A DNA stretch of 15,688 bases from Candidatus Cloacimonadota bacterium (GCA_030596265.1 JAUVKM010000019.1:1-15688), one strand, 5' to 3'. Positions 7,939-14,734 are shown, numbered from the stretch's first letter. The notes: generated by a model not told the origin, from the letters alone. Numbers and translations are program-made.

Positions 7939-8700
7939 TTATTTCAACTCATAAATAAAAGTGATCACACCTTTTTGAACAACATCCTGAGAAATAGGAT
8001 TGAACTTCCATTTACTAATTGCACTCAAGCTATTGAATTCCAACCTGGGTTCTGCTTTTTGAATAATAATAATATTTGTGACTGAGCCATCAGGAAGCAC
8101 ATCAAATTTAATTTTTACTTTAACATTCTGCTGAACACCTTCGGGATAGGGAGGGATTACTTTATTTACTATTCTCCGATTGGTGATCTCACCTTCTAAA
8201 ATATAAGGAGAATCACTTTCGGTTTCCCCAAGAAGTCTGTTCGTGAGTGAATTCAAATAATCATCATTGGTAAGAGCAGTAGTATCTTCAGCTTTGCTGA
8301 CCTCTGACGTATTAATAAGATTTTCATCAATTTTAGCTTTAATTTTGGTTTGAGTATTCCCAATCTTTTTATTCATATCGAGCTGGTTAAAAGCTGTCTC
8401 CTCATGTGCTGGAATATAGACAGACTCTTCCGATTTGGAAAATGTTTTTGGAAGATCTACTTTTTTAGGGATTAAATTGCTCAATCTGCCAATATCTTGT
8501 GTGTCTGAAGTTCTGGATGGTTGAGATGAAGGTGAGATATATCTTTCATTATTTGCACTTTCGTCAAAACCAAATTCTATAAACTCAATGCGTTTATAAA
8601 CGCTGTCAGGTAATATTGAGAAATGAACAAATATAGCAATTCCAATTAAAATAAGATGGAAAAAGACGGATGTAAGAATTCCTATATTTTTTTCGCTCAT
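7939..8700 (-). CDS. tonB: Energy transducer TonB
   Basis: TonB spans the periplasm and passes the energy of the ExbB-ExbD motor to outer-membrane TonB-dependent transporters. This 253-residue protein has an N-terminal membrane helix (about 6-28, ILTSVFFHLILIGIAIFVHF), a long polar periplasmic linker rich in Ser, Thr, Asp and Lys (about 40-165), and a C-terminal TonB domain (about 170-253). The domain shows the expected IPPYPEG, a VLPDGSV beta turn, and AISKWKFNP near the end. The linker lacks the classic Pro-Lys/Pro-Glu repeats, which is common outside Proteobacteria. The ATG follows the exbD stop by 2 bases and has no good Shine-Dalgarno sequence, so translation is probably coupled to exbD. 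No TonB-dependent receptor is in the window, so the substrate cannot be named. Confidence 0.92.
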   Translation of the reverse strand: MSEKNIGILTSVFFHLILIGIAIFVHFSILPDSVYKRIEFIEFGFDESANNERYISPSSQPSRTSDTQDIGRLSNLIPKKVDLPKTFSKSEESVYIPAHEETAFNQLDMNKKIGNTQTKIKAKIDENLINTSEVSKAEDTTALTNDDYLNSLTNRLLGETESDSPYILEGEITNRRIVNKVIPPYPEGVQQNVKVKIKFDVLPDGSVTNIIIIQKAEPRLEFNSLSAISKWKFNPISQDVVQKGVITFIYELK

Positions 8701-8702
8701 TT

Positions 8703-9119
8703 TTATTTATCTGTTTCCTCGATATGAATTTCTGTTGCAATAAAAAATCTATTCGTTCCGGATAATTTGGCGATATCTAAAAGCTTTACTACATTTTTTA
8801 ATTGTACAGTCTCATCTGCTCGAACCACTACAACCTGTTCCGGGTCGTCAATCAGCTTTCTATTAAGTACTTCAGGAAGTTCTTCCCAACCTACAGCTTC
8901 ATTATTGATAAAAATTTCATTGTTTTTTGTAAGTGTAAGGCTAATATTTTTATTGAATTCATTTTGCTGAGAATTTGAACCAGGCAGATCAACCTTGATA
9001 CCTGAATGTGTAATAAAATTTGAAGAGATCAAGAGGAAGATCAGCAGCAGAAAGATAACATCCGTAAATGAGATCAATCCAATTGATGAGATCCGCTTTT
9101 TCTTCAATTTAATTATCAT
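8703..9119 (-). CDS. exbD: ExbD/TolR-family biopolymer transport protein
   Basis: ExbD forms the proton-driven stator with ExbB in the inner membrane. The preferred product of 138 residues begins MIIKLKKKRISSIG, then a single membrane helix FTDVIFLLLIFLLI in which D20 corresponds to the conserved proton-carrying aspartate. The periplasmic domain shows the usual KVDLPG segment, and VVVRADETVQLKNVVKLLDIAK matches the ExbD/TolR fold. Start choice: the ATG at 9119 has AGAGG 8 bases upstream and overlaps the exbB stop by 11 bases. An in-frame ATG at 9152 would add 11 residues but has no Shine-Dalgarno sequence and would overlap exbB by 44 bases. TolR is the alternative name; the adjacent tonB favours ExbD. 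Confidence 0.92.
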   Translation of the reverse strand: MIIKLKKKRISSIGLISFTDVIFLLLIFLLISSNFITHSGIKVDLPGSNSQQNEFNKNISLTLTKNNEIFINNEAVGWEELPEVLNRKLIDDPEQVVVVRADETVQLKNVVKLLDIAKLSGTNRFFIATEIHIEETDK

Positions 9120-9774
9120 CTTTGATACCTCTAATATTATATATAAATTCATTAGCGTTTTCTTCTAATTCGTGAGCAATATCCTCGACTTTTCCAACCA
9201 GGTAATTATAAAATATAATTGCAATAATCCCTACAGTAAGACCGCCAATAGTAGTTATCAACGCTTCCCAAATACCACCAGCCAATAAACTTATATCAAC
9301 TCCACCACCGGTTTCACCTAATTTCATAAAAACTTTTACCATTCCGGTAACCGTTCCCAAAAAACCAATAAGAGGTGCTACTGCTGCAAATGTAGCAAGT
9401 GTTCCAAGATTCTTTTCGAGATGATGGATCTCTTTATTTACAGAAAATTCGATCGCCTCTTTTATCTCATCCATTCCCCTATCCAAAACACTTATCGCTT
9501 TGGCAATTATGTTAGCGATCGGACTGCTGTTTCGATCTTCACATACACGAATTGCTATCTCAAGTTTATTTTCACCAAGATAACCATAAACTTCCTGCAA
9601 AAATTCTTCTTCATTCTTATGTGATTTTTTTAGTTTAACCAATCTCTCTATTATAATTGATAATGCTGCAATTGATAAGATAAATAAAATTATCATTAAG
9701 AAACCACCTTTCGAAGCTATCGAAAACAAGCTGGTTTCCACTGGAACGTCCGCTGCCAAAACCATTAAATTCAT
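9109..9774 (-). CDS. exbB: ExbB/TolQ/MotA-family proton channel protein
   Basis: ExbB is the multi-helix ring of the proton-driven motor that powers TonB. The 221-222 residue product has three membrane helices: about 24-45 (GGFLMIILFILSIAALSIIIE), about 128-150 (FAAVAPLIGFLGTVTGMV) and about 170-195 (ITTIGGLTVGIIAIIFYNYL). The APLIGFLGTVTGM motif is the family signature. Two consecutive ATGs begin the frame (9777 and 9774). The AGGAGG at 9779-9784 is 1 base from the first and 4 from the second, so 9774 is more likely; the difference is one residue. It is the first gene of the minus-strand operon, and a candidate control element lies about 45-70 bases upstream. Confidence 0.92.
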   Translation of the reverse strand: MNLMVLAADVPVETSLFSIASKGGFLMIILFILSIAALSIIIERLVKLKKSHKNEEEFLQEVYGYLGENKLEIAIRVCEDRNSSPIANIIAKAISVLDRGMDEIKEAIEFSVNKEIHHLEKNLGTLATFAAVAPLIGFLGTVTGMVKVFMKLGETGGGVDISLLAGGIWEALITTIGGLTVGIIAIIFYNYLVGKVEDIAHELEENANEFIYNIRGIKDDN

Positions 9775-9819
9775 CATTCCTCCTCATGAAATATGTACGC
9801 CGATGAGATGTACTCCGTC

Positions 9820-9845
9820 AATATTGTCAAATTATCTTTTTTCAA
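9820..9845 (-). promoter_or_regulatory. Upstream element of exbB containing TTGACA, copy 1 of a 26-base near-repeat
   Basis: The minus strand reads GATAATTTGACAATATT within 9836-9820, preceded by an A-tract and TTG. The same 26 bases recur at 11702-11727 with only two differences, also upstream of a minus-strand gene. It holds a perfect -35-like TTGACA (9830-9825), but the -10 position at 16-18 bases is poor. An overlapping alternative is TTGACG (9821-9816), 18 bases, then TACATA (9797-9792). It is either the exbB operon promoter or a regulator site. The rest of the gap 9846-10047 is AT-rich with nothing I can name, apart from a weak 7-base hairpin at 10018-10032. Confidence 0.5.
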
Positions 9846-10047
9846 AATCGATTGAAGTTAAAATTGGGTATTAGGAAGTATTTGGTATAAAATATTATTA
9901 TTAATAAATGAACAAATAAAAAAATTAAGGGAAAGTGAGTGAAAAAAACAGGTTTGAAACAAATTTAAAAATGGTATAGATTCAAAAAATAAAGTAATGT
10001 ATAAATTATAACCCAGCCTAAGAATTTCTTAGATTTGATTATAAACA

Positions 10048-11604
10048 TTATTTCAACAATGTGACTTTTGTTACACTTAAAATCTTCTTGTTACTTACCA
10101 ATTTGCATAAGTAAACACCGGATGATTGTTTTTCTGCATTCCAGGTTATTGTTTCCCCTCGTCCTTCGACAAGCTCAGGATGACACAAGCTCGGGGATAT
10201 TGTTTCTACCTTTTGCCCTTTTATATTATAGATTTCAATTTGAAGATTTTCATAACCCTCTGCTTTAATTTCGAAATTAACAATTGGATTAAATGGATTT
10301 GGATATGCATTAAATGTTATTTCCTTTACTGCTGGAATCACATTTTCTTCCACATCTACTAAATCCTCCAAATCACCATTGCCGGCAAAAACATAAACAT
10401 AACCGGGATTGGGACCGGTTGAAGTTTCTCCAGGACCTGCAATTGCCAGATCTTCGAATTCATCACCATCGAATCTGCCGATAGCAACAGCTCTACCAAA
10501 TTGATGGTGCACGCCAGGTGGTTCTTCAAATTCAATATCTACTGTATTATTGGGTGTTTCATTGCCCAGATAGAGAAAAGCGGCTCCATTCAATCCCCAA
10601 TTTGGCGAACCCAGAACCATATCGCTAAAACCGTCGTTATTCAAATCTCCATGATCATATCCAAAGCCCTGTGGACTACCTCCATTACCATCTATTATTG
10701 TTAAATCATAACTCTGCGTTATGCTATTGCTACCTAACCAAAAGTCTACATCCCATGAAAAATGCCCTCCGAAATCCGCAAAACCGTCATTATTCAAATC
10801 ACCTGCCGGCAAACCAAGTGTCATATTTGTGGATTCTGCTTCCCAAAGGCAAACAAAGTTTGTTGTATCGATTACCGTGCTACCATAATACAGATTATTG
10901 GTATAATATTCATCACAATAACCAACACAAAAGTCATCAAAGCCGTCGTTATTTACGTCTCCAACACCACTAAATCCATATTTAATACTACCTTTTATAA
11001 AGAGTAATTGTGGCTCAAGAATTTCAGGACTACCTGATAAAATGTAAAACTCTATTAACTCTTCAGGATCGAACATAAAATGACGACGCCATGTAATTCC
11101 CACATCATCAAATCCATCATTGTTTATGTCACCAAGCGCACGGATTGATGATGCATTATAATCATATTCGTATCTGCTTACAACAAAATCCGGAATTGTA
11201 TCCTGTTCGGTATTACCCAGAAGGATGTTTACGTATAAACTGTCTGCATCTCGACATGAATAACCCAAGTCTTCCATGCCGTCTCCGTTTATGTCACCGA
11301 TATTGGTGAGATAAGAGCCTAAAATCATAGGTAATGTACCAGTGAGAGTAAAATCAACCTGATCATCGAATTCTTCACCTCCCATAAAAAAGTACAATCT
11401 TCCTTCCCAGTTTATTTGAGGAGATGAGACAACCAGATCATCGTAGCCGTCTCCGTTAAAATCGAGTGCCGCTAAAGTGTTACCGAACCAGGAGCGCGGT
11501 TGCTCACCTTCTAAGTATGCGAGTTGGTTCATGGTGTTTTGGGCGAAAAGAATGGATAAAGGGAAAAGGATAAAGGTTAAAATTAATACTTTTGAGTTTT
11601 TCAT
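10048..11604 (-). CDS. Secreted FG-GAP repeat (integrin-alpha-like) protein with type IX-style sorting tail
   Basis: The 518-residue protein has a signal peptide (MKNSKVLILTFILFPLSILFAQ, cleavage near FAQ). At least seven FG-GAP type repeats follow, each with a calcium-binding loop of the D/N-x-N/D-x-D-G pattern, such as FNGDGYDDLVVSSP, INGDGMEDLGYS, VNNDGFDDFCVG, LNNDGFADFG, LNNDGFSDMVLGSP and FDGDEFEDLAIAGP. This predicts a calcium-stabilised beta-propeller outside the cell, probably for adhesion or carbohydrate binding; no catalytic motif is visible. The last 85 residues are the sorting tail: FNAYPNPFNPIVNFEI, LQIEIYNIKGQKVETI, SSGVYLCKL. A repeat-derived peptide HPELVEG (475-481) interrupts this tail without breaking the frame. 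The start has GGAGG 6 bases upstream. The gene is divergent from aroC and separated by 270 bases from exbB, so it is probably its own transcript. Confidence 0.87.
   Translation of the reverse strand: MKNSKVLILTFILFPLSILFAQNTMNQLAYLEGEQPRSWFGNTLAALDFNGDGYDDLVVSSPQINWEGRLYFFMGGEEFDDQVDFTLTGTLPMILGSYLTNIGDINGDGMEDLGYSCRDADSLYVNILLGNTEQDTIPDFVVSRYEYDYNASSIRALGDINNDGFDDVGITWRRHFMFDPEELIEFYILSGSPEILEPQLLFIKGSIKYGFSGVGDVNNDGFDDFCVGYCDEYYTNNLYYGSTVIDTTNFVCLWEAESTNMTLGLPAGDLNNDGFADFGGHFSWDVDFWLGSNSITQSYDLTIIDGNGGSPQGFGYDHGDLNNDGFSDMVLGSPNWGLNGAAFLYLGNETPNNTVDIEFEEPPGVHHQFGRAVAIGRFDGDEFEDLAIAGPGETSTGPNPGYVYVFAGNGDLEDLVDVEENVIPAVKEITFNAYPNPFNPIVNFEIKAEGYENLQIEIYNIKGQKVETISPSLCHPELVEGRGETITWNAEKQSSGVYLCKLVSNKKILSVTKVTLLK
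10161..10184. repeat. Dispersed short repeat inside a coding region (encodes HPELVEG)
   Basis: The plus strand reads GTCCTTCGACAAGC, then TCAGGATGAC. The minus strand (GTCATCCTGAGC, then TTGTCGAAGGAC) is a short sequence I recognise as scattered through many unrelated bacterial genomes, where it leaves HPELVEG or FDKLRMT peptides in predicted proteins. Here it is read in frame as CHPELVEG within the sorting tail of the FG-GAP protein. The flanks continue a partial inverted similarity (GAGCTTG beside GAGCTTG). The recognition is from memory, not from a search. Confidence 0.7.
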
Positions 11605-11701
11605 TGGTTCCTCCGTTTATTTCAGGTTCTTACGTTAAAGTCATTATTCGATAATCAATTTTTTATGTATGATAACTAATGTAAAATAATATTTTTAATA
11701 A

Positions 11702-11727
11702 AATATTGTCAAATTATCTTTTGGCAA
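11702..11727 (-). promoter_or_regulatory. Upstream element of the FG-GAP gene containing TTGACA, copy 2 of a 26-base near-repeat
   Basis: This matches 9820-9845 at 24 of 26 positions, including a 21-base identical core, in the same orientation relative to the downstream gene. TTGACA is at 11712-11707 on the minus strand. A TATTAT follows after about 15 bases, so a promoter here is possible, with a leader near 75 bases. Its upstream end overlaps the 36-base palindrome by 3 bases. Confidence 0.45.
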
Positions 11728-11760
11728 ACCTTCAAGGTTTTTAAAAACCTTGAAGGTTTG
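11725..11760. repeat. Perfect 36-base palindrome (dispersed hairpin repeat)
   Basis: The sequence from CAAACCTTCAAGG to CCTTGAAGGTTTG is identical to its own reverse complement over 36 bases, with TTAA at the centre. Each half is itself a small inverted repeat (AAACCTT-C-AAGGTTT). A partial further unit, CTTTGAAGGTTTT, lies at 11775-11787. It lies in the 242-base gap between the divergent FG-GAP and aroC genes, so it is not a terminator for either. It is most likely a short dispersed palindromic repeat; a cruciform-forming or protein-binding site is the alternative. Confidence 0.7.
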
Positions 11761-11788
11761 ATGAATTCAGGATACTTTGAAGGTTTTA

Positions 11789-11795
11789 TTTGACA
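11789..11795 (+). promoter_or_regulatory. TTTGACA box upstream of aroC (weak promoter candidate)
   Basis: TTTGACA lies 51 bases before the aroC ATG on the coding strand, the same heptamer found upstream of three minus-strand genes here. No good -10 lies 16-18 bases downstream. TATAAA at 11829-11834 is too far from it and almost touches the AGGA ribosome binding site (11836-11839). It is listed for the recurrence, not as a proven promoter. Confidence 0.3.
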
Positions 11796-11846
11796 TTGAA
11801 CTATATTATTCAATCATATCCGCAGTTTTATAAATAGGAAAAAAAT

Positions 11847-13148
11847 ATGAAATCGAACAGTTATGAGAAGTATTATGGGATAACAACTTTTGGAGAGAGT
11901 CATGGAAAGGCTATCGGAGTAGTTATCGAAGATATAAAACCTGGTATCGAGTTCCCGTTTGAAAGGATCCAGAATGCTCTTAATGAGCGCAAACCAGGCA
12001 CAGGAACATTTTCGTCTCCAAGAAAAGAGAAAGATGAACTTCAGATTTTATCAGGTGTTTTCGAAGGTAAAACTACCGGTATGCCGATCTGTTTATTAGT
12101 TTACAATAAAGATGCTCGCAATAAAGATTATGAACATTTAAAAGATCTGTTCCGTCCGGGACATGCAGATTTTTCATATTTTAAAAAATTTAAGATCTAT
12201 GACCATCGTGGCGGCGGCAGAGCTTCCGGTAGAGAGACGATCTCACGAGTTGCAGCTTCCGGATTAGTTGAAAATATTTTAAAAGATATCAAGATAAATA
12301 TTTATCCAATAAAAATTGGGAAATTTGAAACAACTCAAACTGATCTTTCTTTCCAAAATGAATTATCATGGCCCGATAAAACGAATTACGAGAATCTAAT
12401 TGAGTATTTGAATAACATTAAAAACGAAGGAAATTCGATCGGTGGAATTGTAGAGGTGAAGATCTTAGGATTCCCTGCTGGATTGGGAGATCCTGTTTTT
12501 GAGAAACTGGATGCAAACCTGGCAAAAGCGATCCTTTCTGTAGGAGCGGTGAAGGGAATAGAATTTGGAGATGGCTTTGAACTTGCTGCACTGAAGGGCA
12601 ATGAAGCAAATGATCAGATGAATAAAAATGGGTTTATCACAAATCATAACGGTGGAATTCTGGGTGGAATAAGCACTGGGAATAATCTTATATTTCGTTT
12701 TGTAGTCAAACCTACCCCTTCAATAAATATAACACAAAAAACAGTAACGAAAGATAATAAAGAAGTTGAATTCAAATCTCAAGGAAGACATGACACATGC
12801 ATTATTCCAAGAATTATTCCGGTTGCAGAGGCAATGATAAAACTTGTTTTGGCAGATGCAGTAAGTCATCAAAAATTGATCTCAAATGAAAAGTTAGAAT
12901 TAATAGATTATCGAGAAGCAATTGATAAAATCGATGAAGATATTTTAATTGCACTCGGAAGAAGACAAAAAATATCTGAACTAATCGGGATATTCAAACA
13001 AGAAAATAAACTTCAAATCAAGAATAAAGAACGTGAAAAAGAACTTCTTATTAAATTAAAACAAAAAGCAAAGTTATGGAATATCGATGACTCACTTGTT
13101 ACGAATCTATGGGATATTATTATCTCAGAAAGCAAAAAAAGACAATGA
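11847..13148 (+). CDS. aroC: Bifunctional chorismate synthase - chorismate mutase (AroC-AroQ fusion)
   Basis: Residues 1 to about 345 are chorismate synthase, which uses reduced FMN to convert 5-enolpyruvylshikimate-3-phosphate to chorismate. Motifs visible: GESHG (16-20), RKPGTGTFSSPRKEKDE, RPGHADFSYFKKF, DHRGGGRASGRETISRVAA and GRHDTCIIPRIIPVAEAM. The remaining 84 residues are an AroQ-type chorismate mutase, which turns chorismate into prephenate. Aligned by eye to E. coli P-protein mutase without gaps, the active-site residues are R356 (R11), R373 (R28), K384 (K39), N393 (for D48), R396 (R51), E397 (E52), S429 (S84) and Q433 (Q88), the last residue of the protein. Chorismate synthase alone is about 350-390 residues, so this is a true fusion. 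The start has AGGA 7 bases upstream. The stop overlaps the next start as ATGA, so the two aromatic genes are probably coupled. No prephenate dehydratase or dehydrogenase is in the window. Confidence 0.93.
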   Translation: MKSNSYEKYYGITTFGESHGKAIGVVIEDIKPGIEFPFERIQNALNERKPGTGTFSSPRKEKDELQILSGVFEGKTTGMPICLLVYNKDARNKDYEHLKDLFRPGHADFSYFKKFKIYDHRGGGRASGRETISRVAASGLVENILKDIKINIYPIKIGKFETTQTDLSFQNELSWPDKTNYENLIEYLNNIKNEGNSIGGIVEVKILGFPAGLGDPVFEKLDANLAKAILSVGAVKGIEFGDGFELAALKGNEANDQMNKNGFITNHNGGILGGISTGNNLIFRFVVKPTPSINITQKTVTKDNKEVEFKSQGRHDTCIIPRIIPVAEAMIKLVLADAVSHQKLISNEKLELIDYREAIDKIDEDILIALGRRQKISELIGIFKQENKLQIKNKEREKELLIKLKQKAKLWNIDDSLVTNLWDIIISESKKRQ

Positions 13149-14518
13149 TAATTCTTTCAATCCCATACCTTAATAACGATTACGTTATTCAAAAAAAAGG
13201 AGAATATCCAAATTATTGGAAAGAATTCCGCCTTGATTATTCTAAAGATTTTCAATCCTTTCCGCAGGATATAATTAACGAGAAAACAATCCTGACAATT
13301 CGCAGTATTAAAGAAGGTGGAAAATACGAAATTGAGATTACTGAAAAAATAGAATATTACAAAAAAATAATTTCTGATAAAAACTGTCTTTGTGATCTTG
13401 AGATTAATGAAATCGTGGATCAAGATACCTTTTCTATTCCTGAGAACAATCTGATTTTGTCCTATCATGATTTCTCTGAAATTAACGATTTCACAAAATT
13501 GAAAGAGATTGTTAAAAGATCAAATTCACTTCCTTCCAAGTTCTTAAAAATAGCTGTAAATATTCAGAAATATTCAGATTTAATAAAACTATCTCAAATA
13601 ATATCCGATTCTCATAAACCTGTCATTTTTGCCGGGATGGGAAAACTTGGAAAGATCAGCAGAATACTATTCAAACATCTTGGAGCAGACGCAACTTTTA
13701 TTGGACTGACTAGCAATCCAACTGCAGATGGACAACTAACACCCGAAGAAGCAGAATTTTTCCATCTTAATTCAATTTCCAAAAAGACACAGATCGGTGG
13801 AATCATCGGTGGAGAGCAGGTTATACACTCTCTTGGTATAAAATATTACAACGATCTTTTTATAAAAGAAAAACTTGATGCAGTCTATCTTCCATTGGCA
13901 ACAGATGATATTCATGACCTTTGGAATTGGATAAATAATGCTGATATTGATTTCTATGGTTTCTCTATTACAATGCCGTTCAAGAAATTAATCGGGGCAA
14001 AAAACCAACTTTCTGCCGTGAATTTATTCCTACCAAAGACAAATGAAATGCTGAATACAGATCTGATAGCATTTCAAGAATCTATTGAAATATTAAAGAT
14101 CAAAAAGGCTGATACGATCCTGATAATTGGAAGCGGAGCAACTGCAGAAATTGCCTTAAAGGCATTCCAAATTTTTGATAATATTACTATTTCCACTCGA
14201 AACGAAATTTTCGGTAAAAAATTAGCAAAAGAGAACAATAGGGAATTCATTCAACTAAAATTATTAACAAACCGCAAATATGATCTTATCGTAAATTGTA
14301 CACCAATTGGTACAAAAAATGAAGATCTGATTAAAATGTTCAATCTGGAATTACCCAAAAAGGTGATAGAACTGCCCTATATCCAAAAAAATACTTTACT
14401 TATTAATAGATGTATCGAAAATGAAATTGATCATATTGATGGTAAACGCTTCTGGATTCTTCAAGCAAAGATCCAACAGCAAAAATTTATCATGGCAATA
14501 CATAATGGTTCTGCATGA
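13145..14518 (+). CDS. aroDE: Bifunctional 3-dehydroquinate dehydratase (type I) - shikimate dehydrogenase (AroD-AroE fusion)
   Basis: The 457-residue protein catalyses two successive shikimate steps: 3-dehydroquinate to 3-dehydroshikimate, then NADPH reduction to shikimate. The AroD part (about 1-215) shows LTIRSIKEGG (R53), LSYHDF (catalytic H108), KIAVN (Schiff-base K135), GMGKLGKISR and ADGQLTPEE. The AroE part (about 216-457) shows FSITMPFK (catalytic K280), AVN, NTD (D306), the NADP loop GSGATA (329-334), NCTPIGT and a late DGKRFWILQAKIQQQKF (Q440). The canonical H-S-x-S-P-x-x-H-N shikimate-binding motif is changed to HSLGIKYYN. Start choice: ATG at 13145 overlaps the aroC stop as ATGA and leads into the beta-strand MIILSIPY; an ATG at 13109 would add 12 residues unlike the family and overlap aroC by 40 bases. 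AroDE fusions are known from plants and Chlamydia. Both halves look active. Confidence 0.91.
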   Translation: MIILSIPYLNNDYVIQKKGEYPNYWKEFRLDYSKDFQSFPQDIINEKTILTIRSIKEGGKYEIEITEKIEYYKKIISDKNCLCDLEINEIVDQDTFSIPENNLILSYHDFSEINDFTKLKEIVKRSNSLPSKFLKIAVNIQKYSDLIKLSQIISDSHKPVIFAGMGKLGKISRILFKHLGADATFIGLTSNPTADGQLTPEEAEFFHLNSISKKTQIGGIIGGEQVIHSLGIKYYNDLFIKEKLDAVYLPLATDDIHDLWNWINNADIDFYGFSITMPFKKLIGAKNQLSAVNLFLPKTNEMLNTDLIAFQESIEILKIKKADTILIIGSGATAEIALKAFQIFDNITISTRNEIFGKKLAKENNREFIQLKLLTNRKYDLIVNCTPIGTKNEDLIKMFNLELPKKVIELPYIQKNTLLINRCIENEIDHIDGKRFWILQAKIQQQKFIMAIHNGSA

Positions 14519-14550
14519 TAGAGTGTTTTTGTAAGAAAAGTGAAAATAAT

Positions 14551-14682
14551 GTCTTTGCGAGTTTTATCAGCCTCTGGCTGATTTCTTCTTGCTGTTACAA
14601 ACGAAGCAATCTCTTTTATATTAATTGTTTACAAACTTAGATTGCTTCAATAGAATTTCTCTGTAAGAGACCTCGCAATGAC
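14551..14682. repeat. GTCNTTGCGAG-type inverted-repeat element (132 bases, non-coding)
   Basis: The ends GTCTTTGCGAG (14551-14561) and CTCGCAATGAC (14672-14682) are inverted copies with one mismatch. Inside is a second, perfect inverted pair, GAAGCAATCT (14603-14612) and AGATTGCTTC (14639-14648). I recognise the family (GTCATTGCGAG, GAAGCAATCT, CTCGCAATGAC) as a non-coding palindromic element common in many bacterial genomes. This copy looks decayed in its left half. It fills most of the 216-base gap between aroDE and the lipoprotein gene. Confidence 0.7.
14566..14590 (+). terminator. Possible terminator of the aroC-aroDE transcript
   Basis: ATCAGCC (14566-14572), loop TCT, GGCTGAT (14576-14582) is a perfect 7-base-pair stem followed by the T-rich TTCTTCTT, 47 bases after the aroDE stop. 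The T tract is broken by C, and the hairpin lies inside the inverted-repeat element, so it may be an accidental or borrowed terminator. Confidence 0.4.
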
Positions 14683-14734
14683 TATGTAAGTATTGTACGG
14701 AACTCATCAGCAATATATACTTTAGGAGGATTAA

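Noticed and set aside
9120..9152. ATG at 9152 as start of exbD
   Set aside because: No Shine-Dalgarno sequence and a 44-base overlap with exbB; the ATG at 9119 has AGAGG at good spacing and gives the usual short basic N-terminus.
10018..10032. CTAAGAA-T-TTCTTAG hairpin as terminator of the FG-GAP gene
   Set aside because: AT-rich 7-base stem with a single-base loop and no following T tract on the minus strand; too weak to call.
11829..11834. TATAAA as -10 of aroC paired with TTGACA at 11790-11795
   Set aside because: The spacer would be 33 bases, about twice the functional length, and the box almost touches the ribosome binding site.
13109..13144. Upstream ATG at 13109 as start of the AroD-AroE gene
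   Set aside because: It would add 12 residues unlike AroD inside the aroC coding region; the ATGA overlap at 13145 is the normal coupled arrangement.
14693..14721. TTGTAC - 17 bases - TATACT as promoter of the lipoprotein gene
   Set aside because: Initiation about 7 bases after TATACT would fall inside the AGGAGG ribosome site (14724-14729), leaving the message without it; the -35 is also poor.
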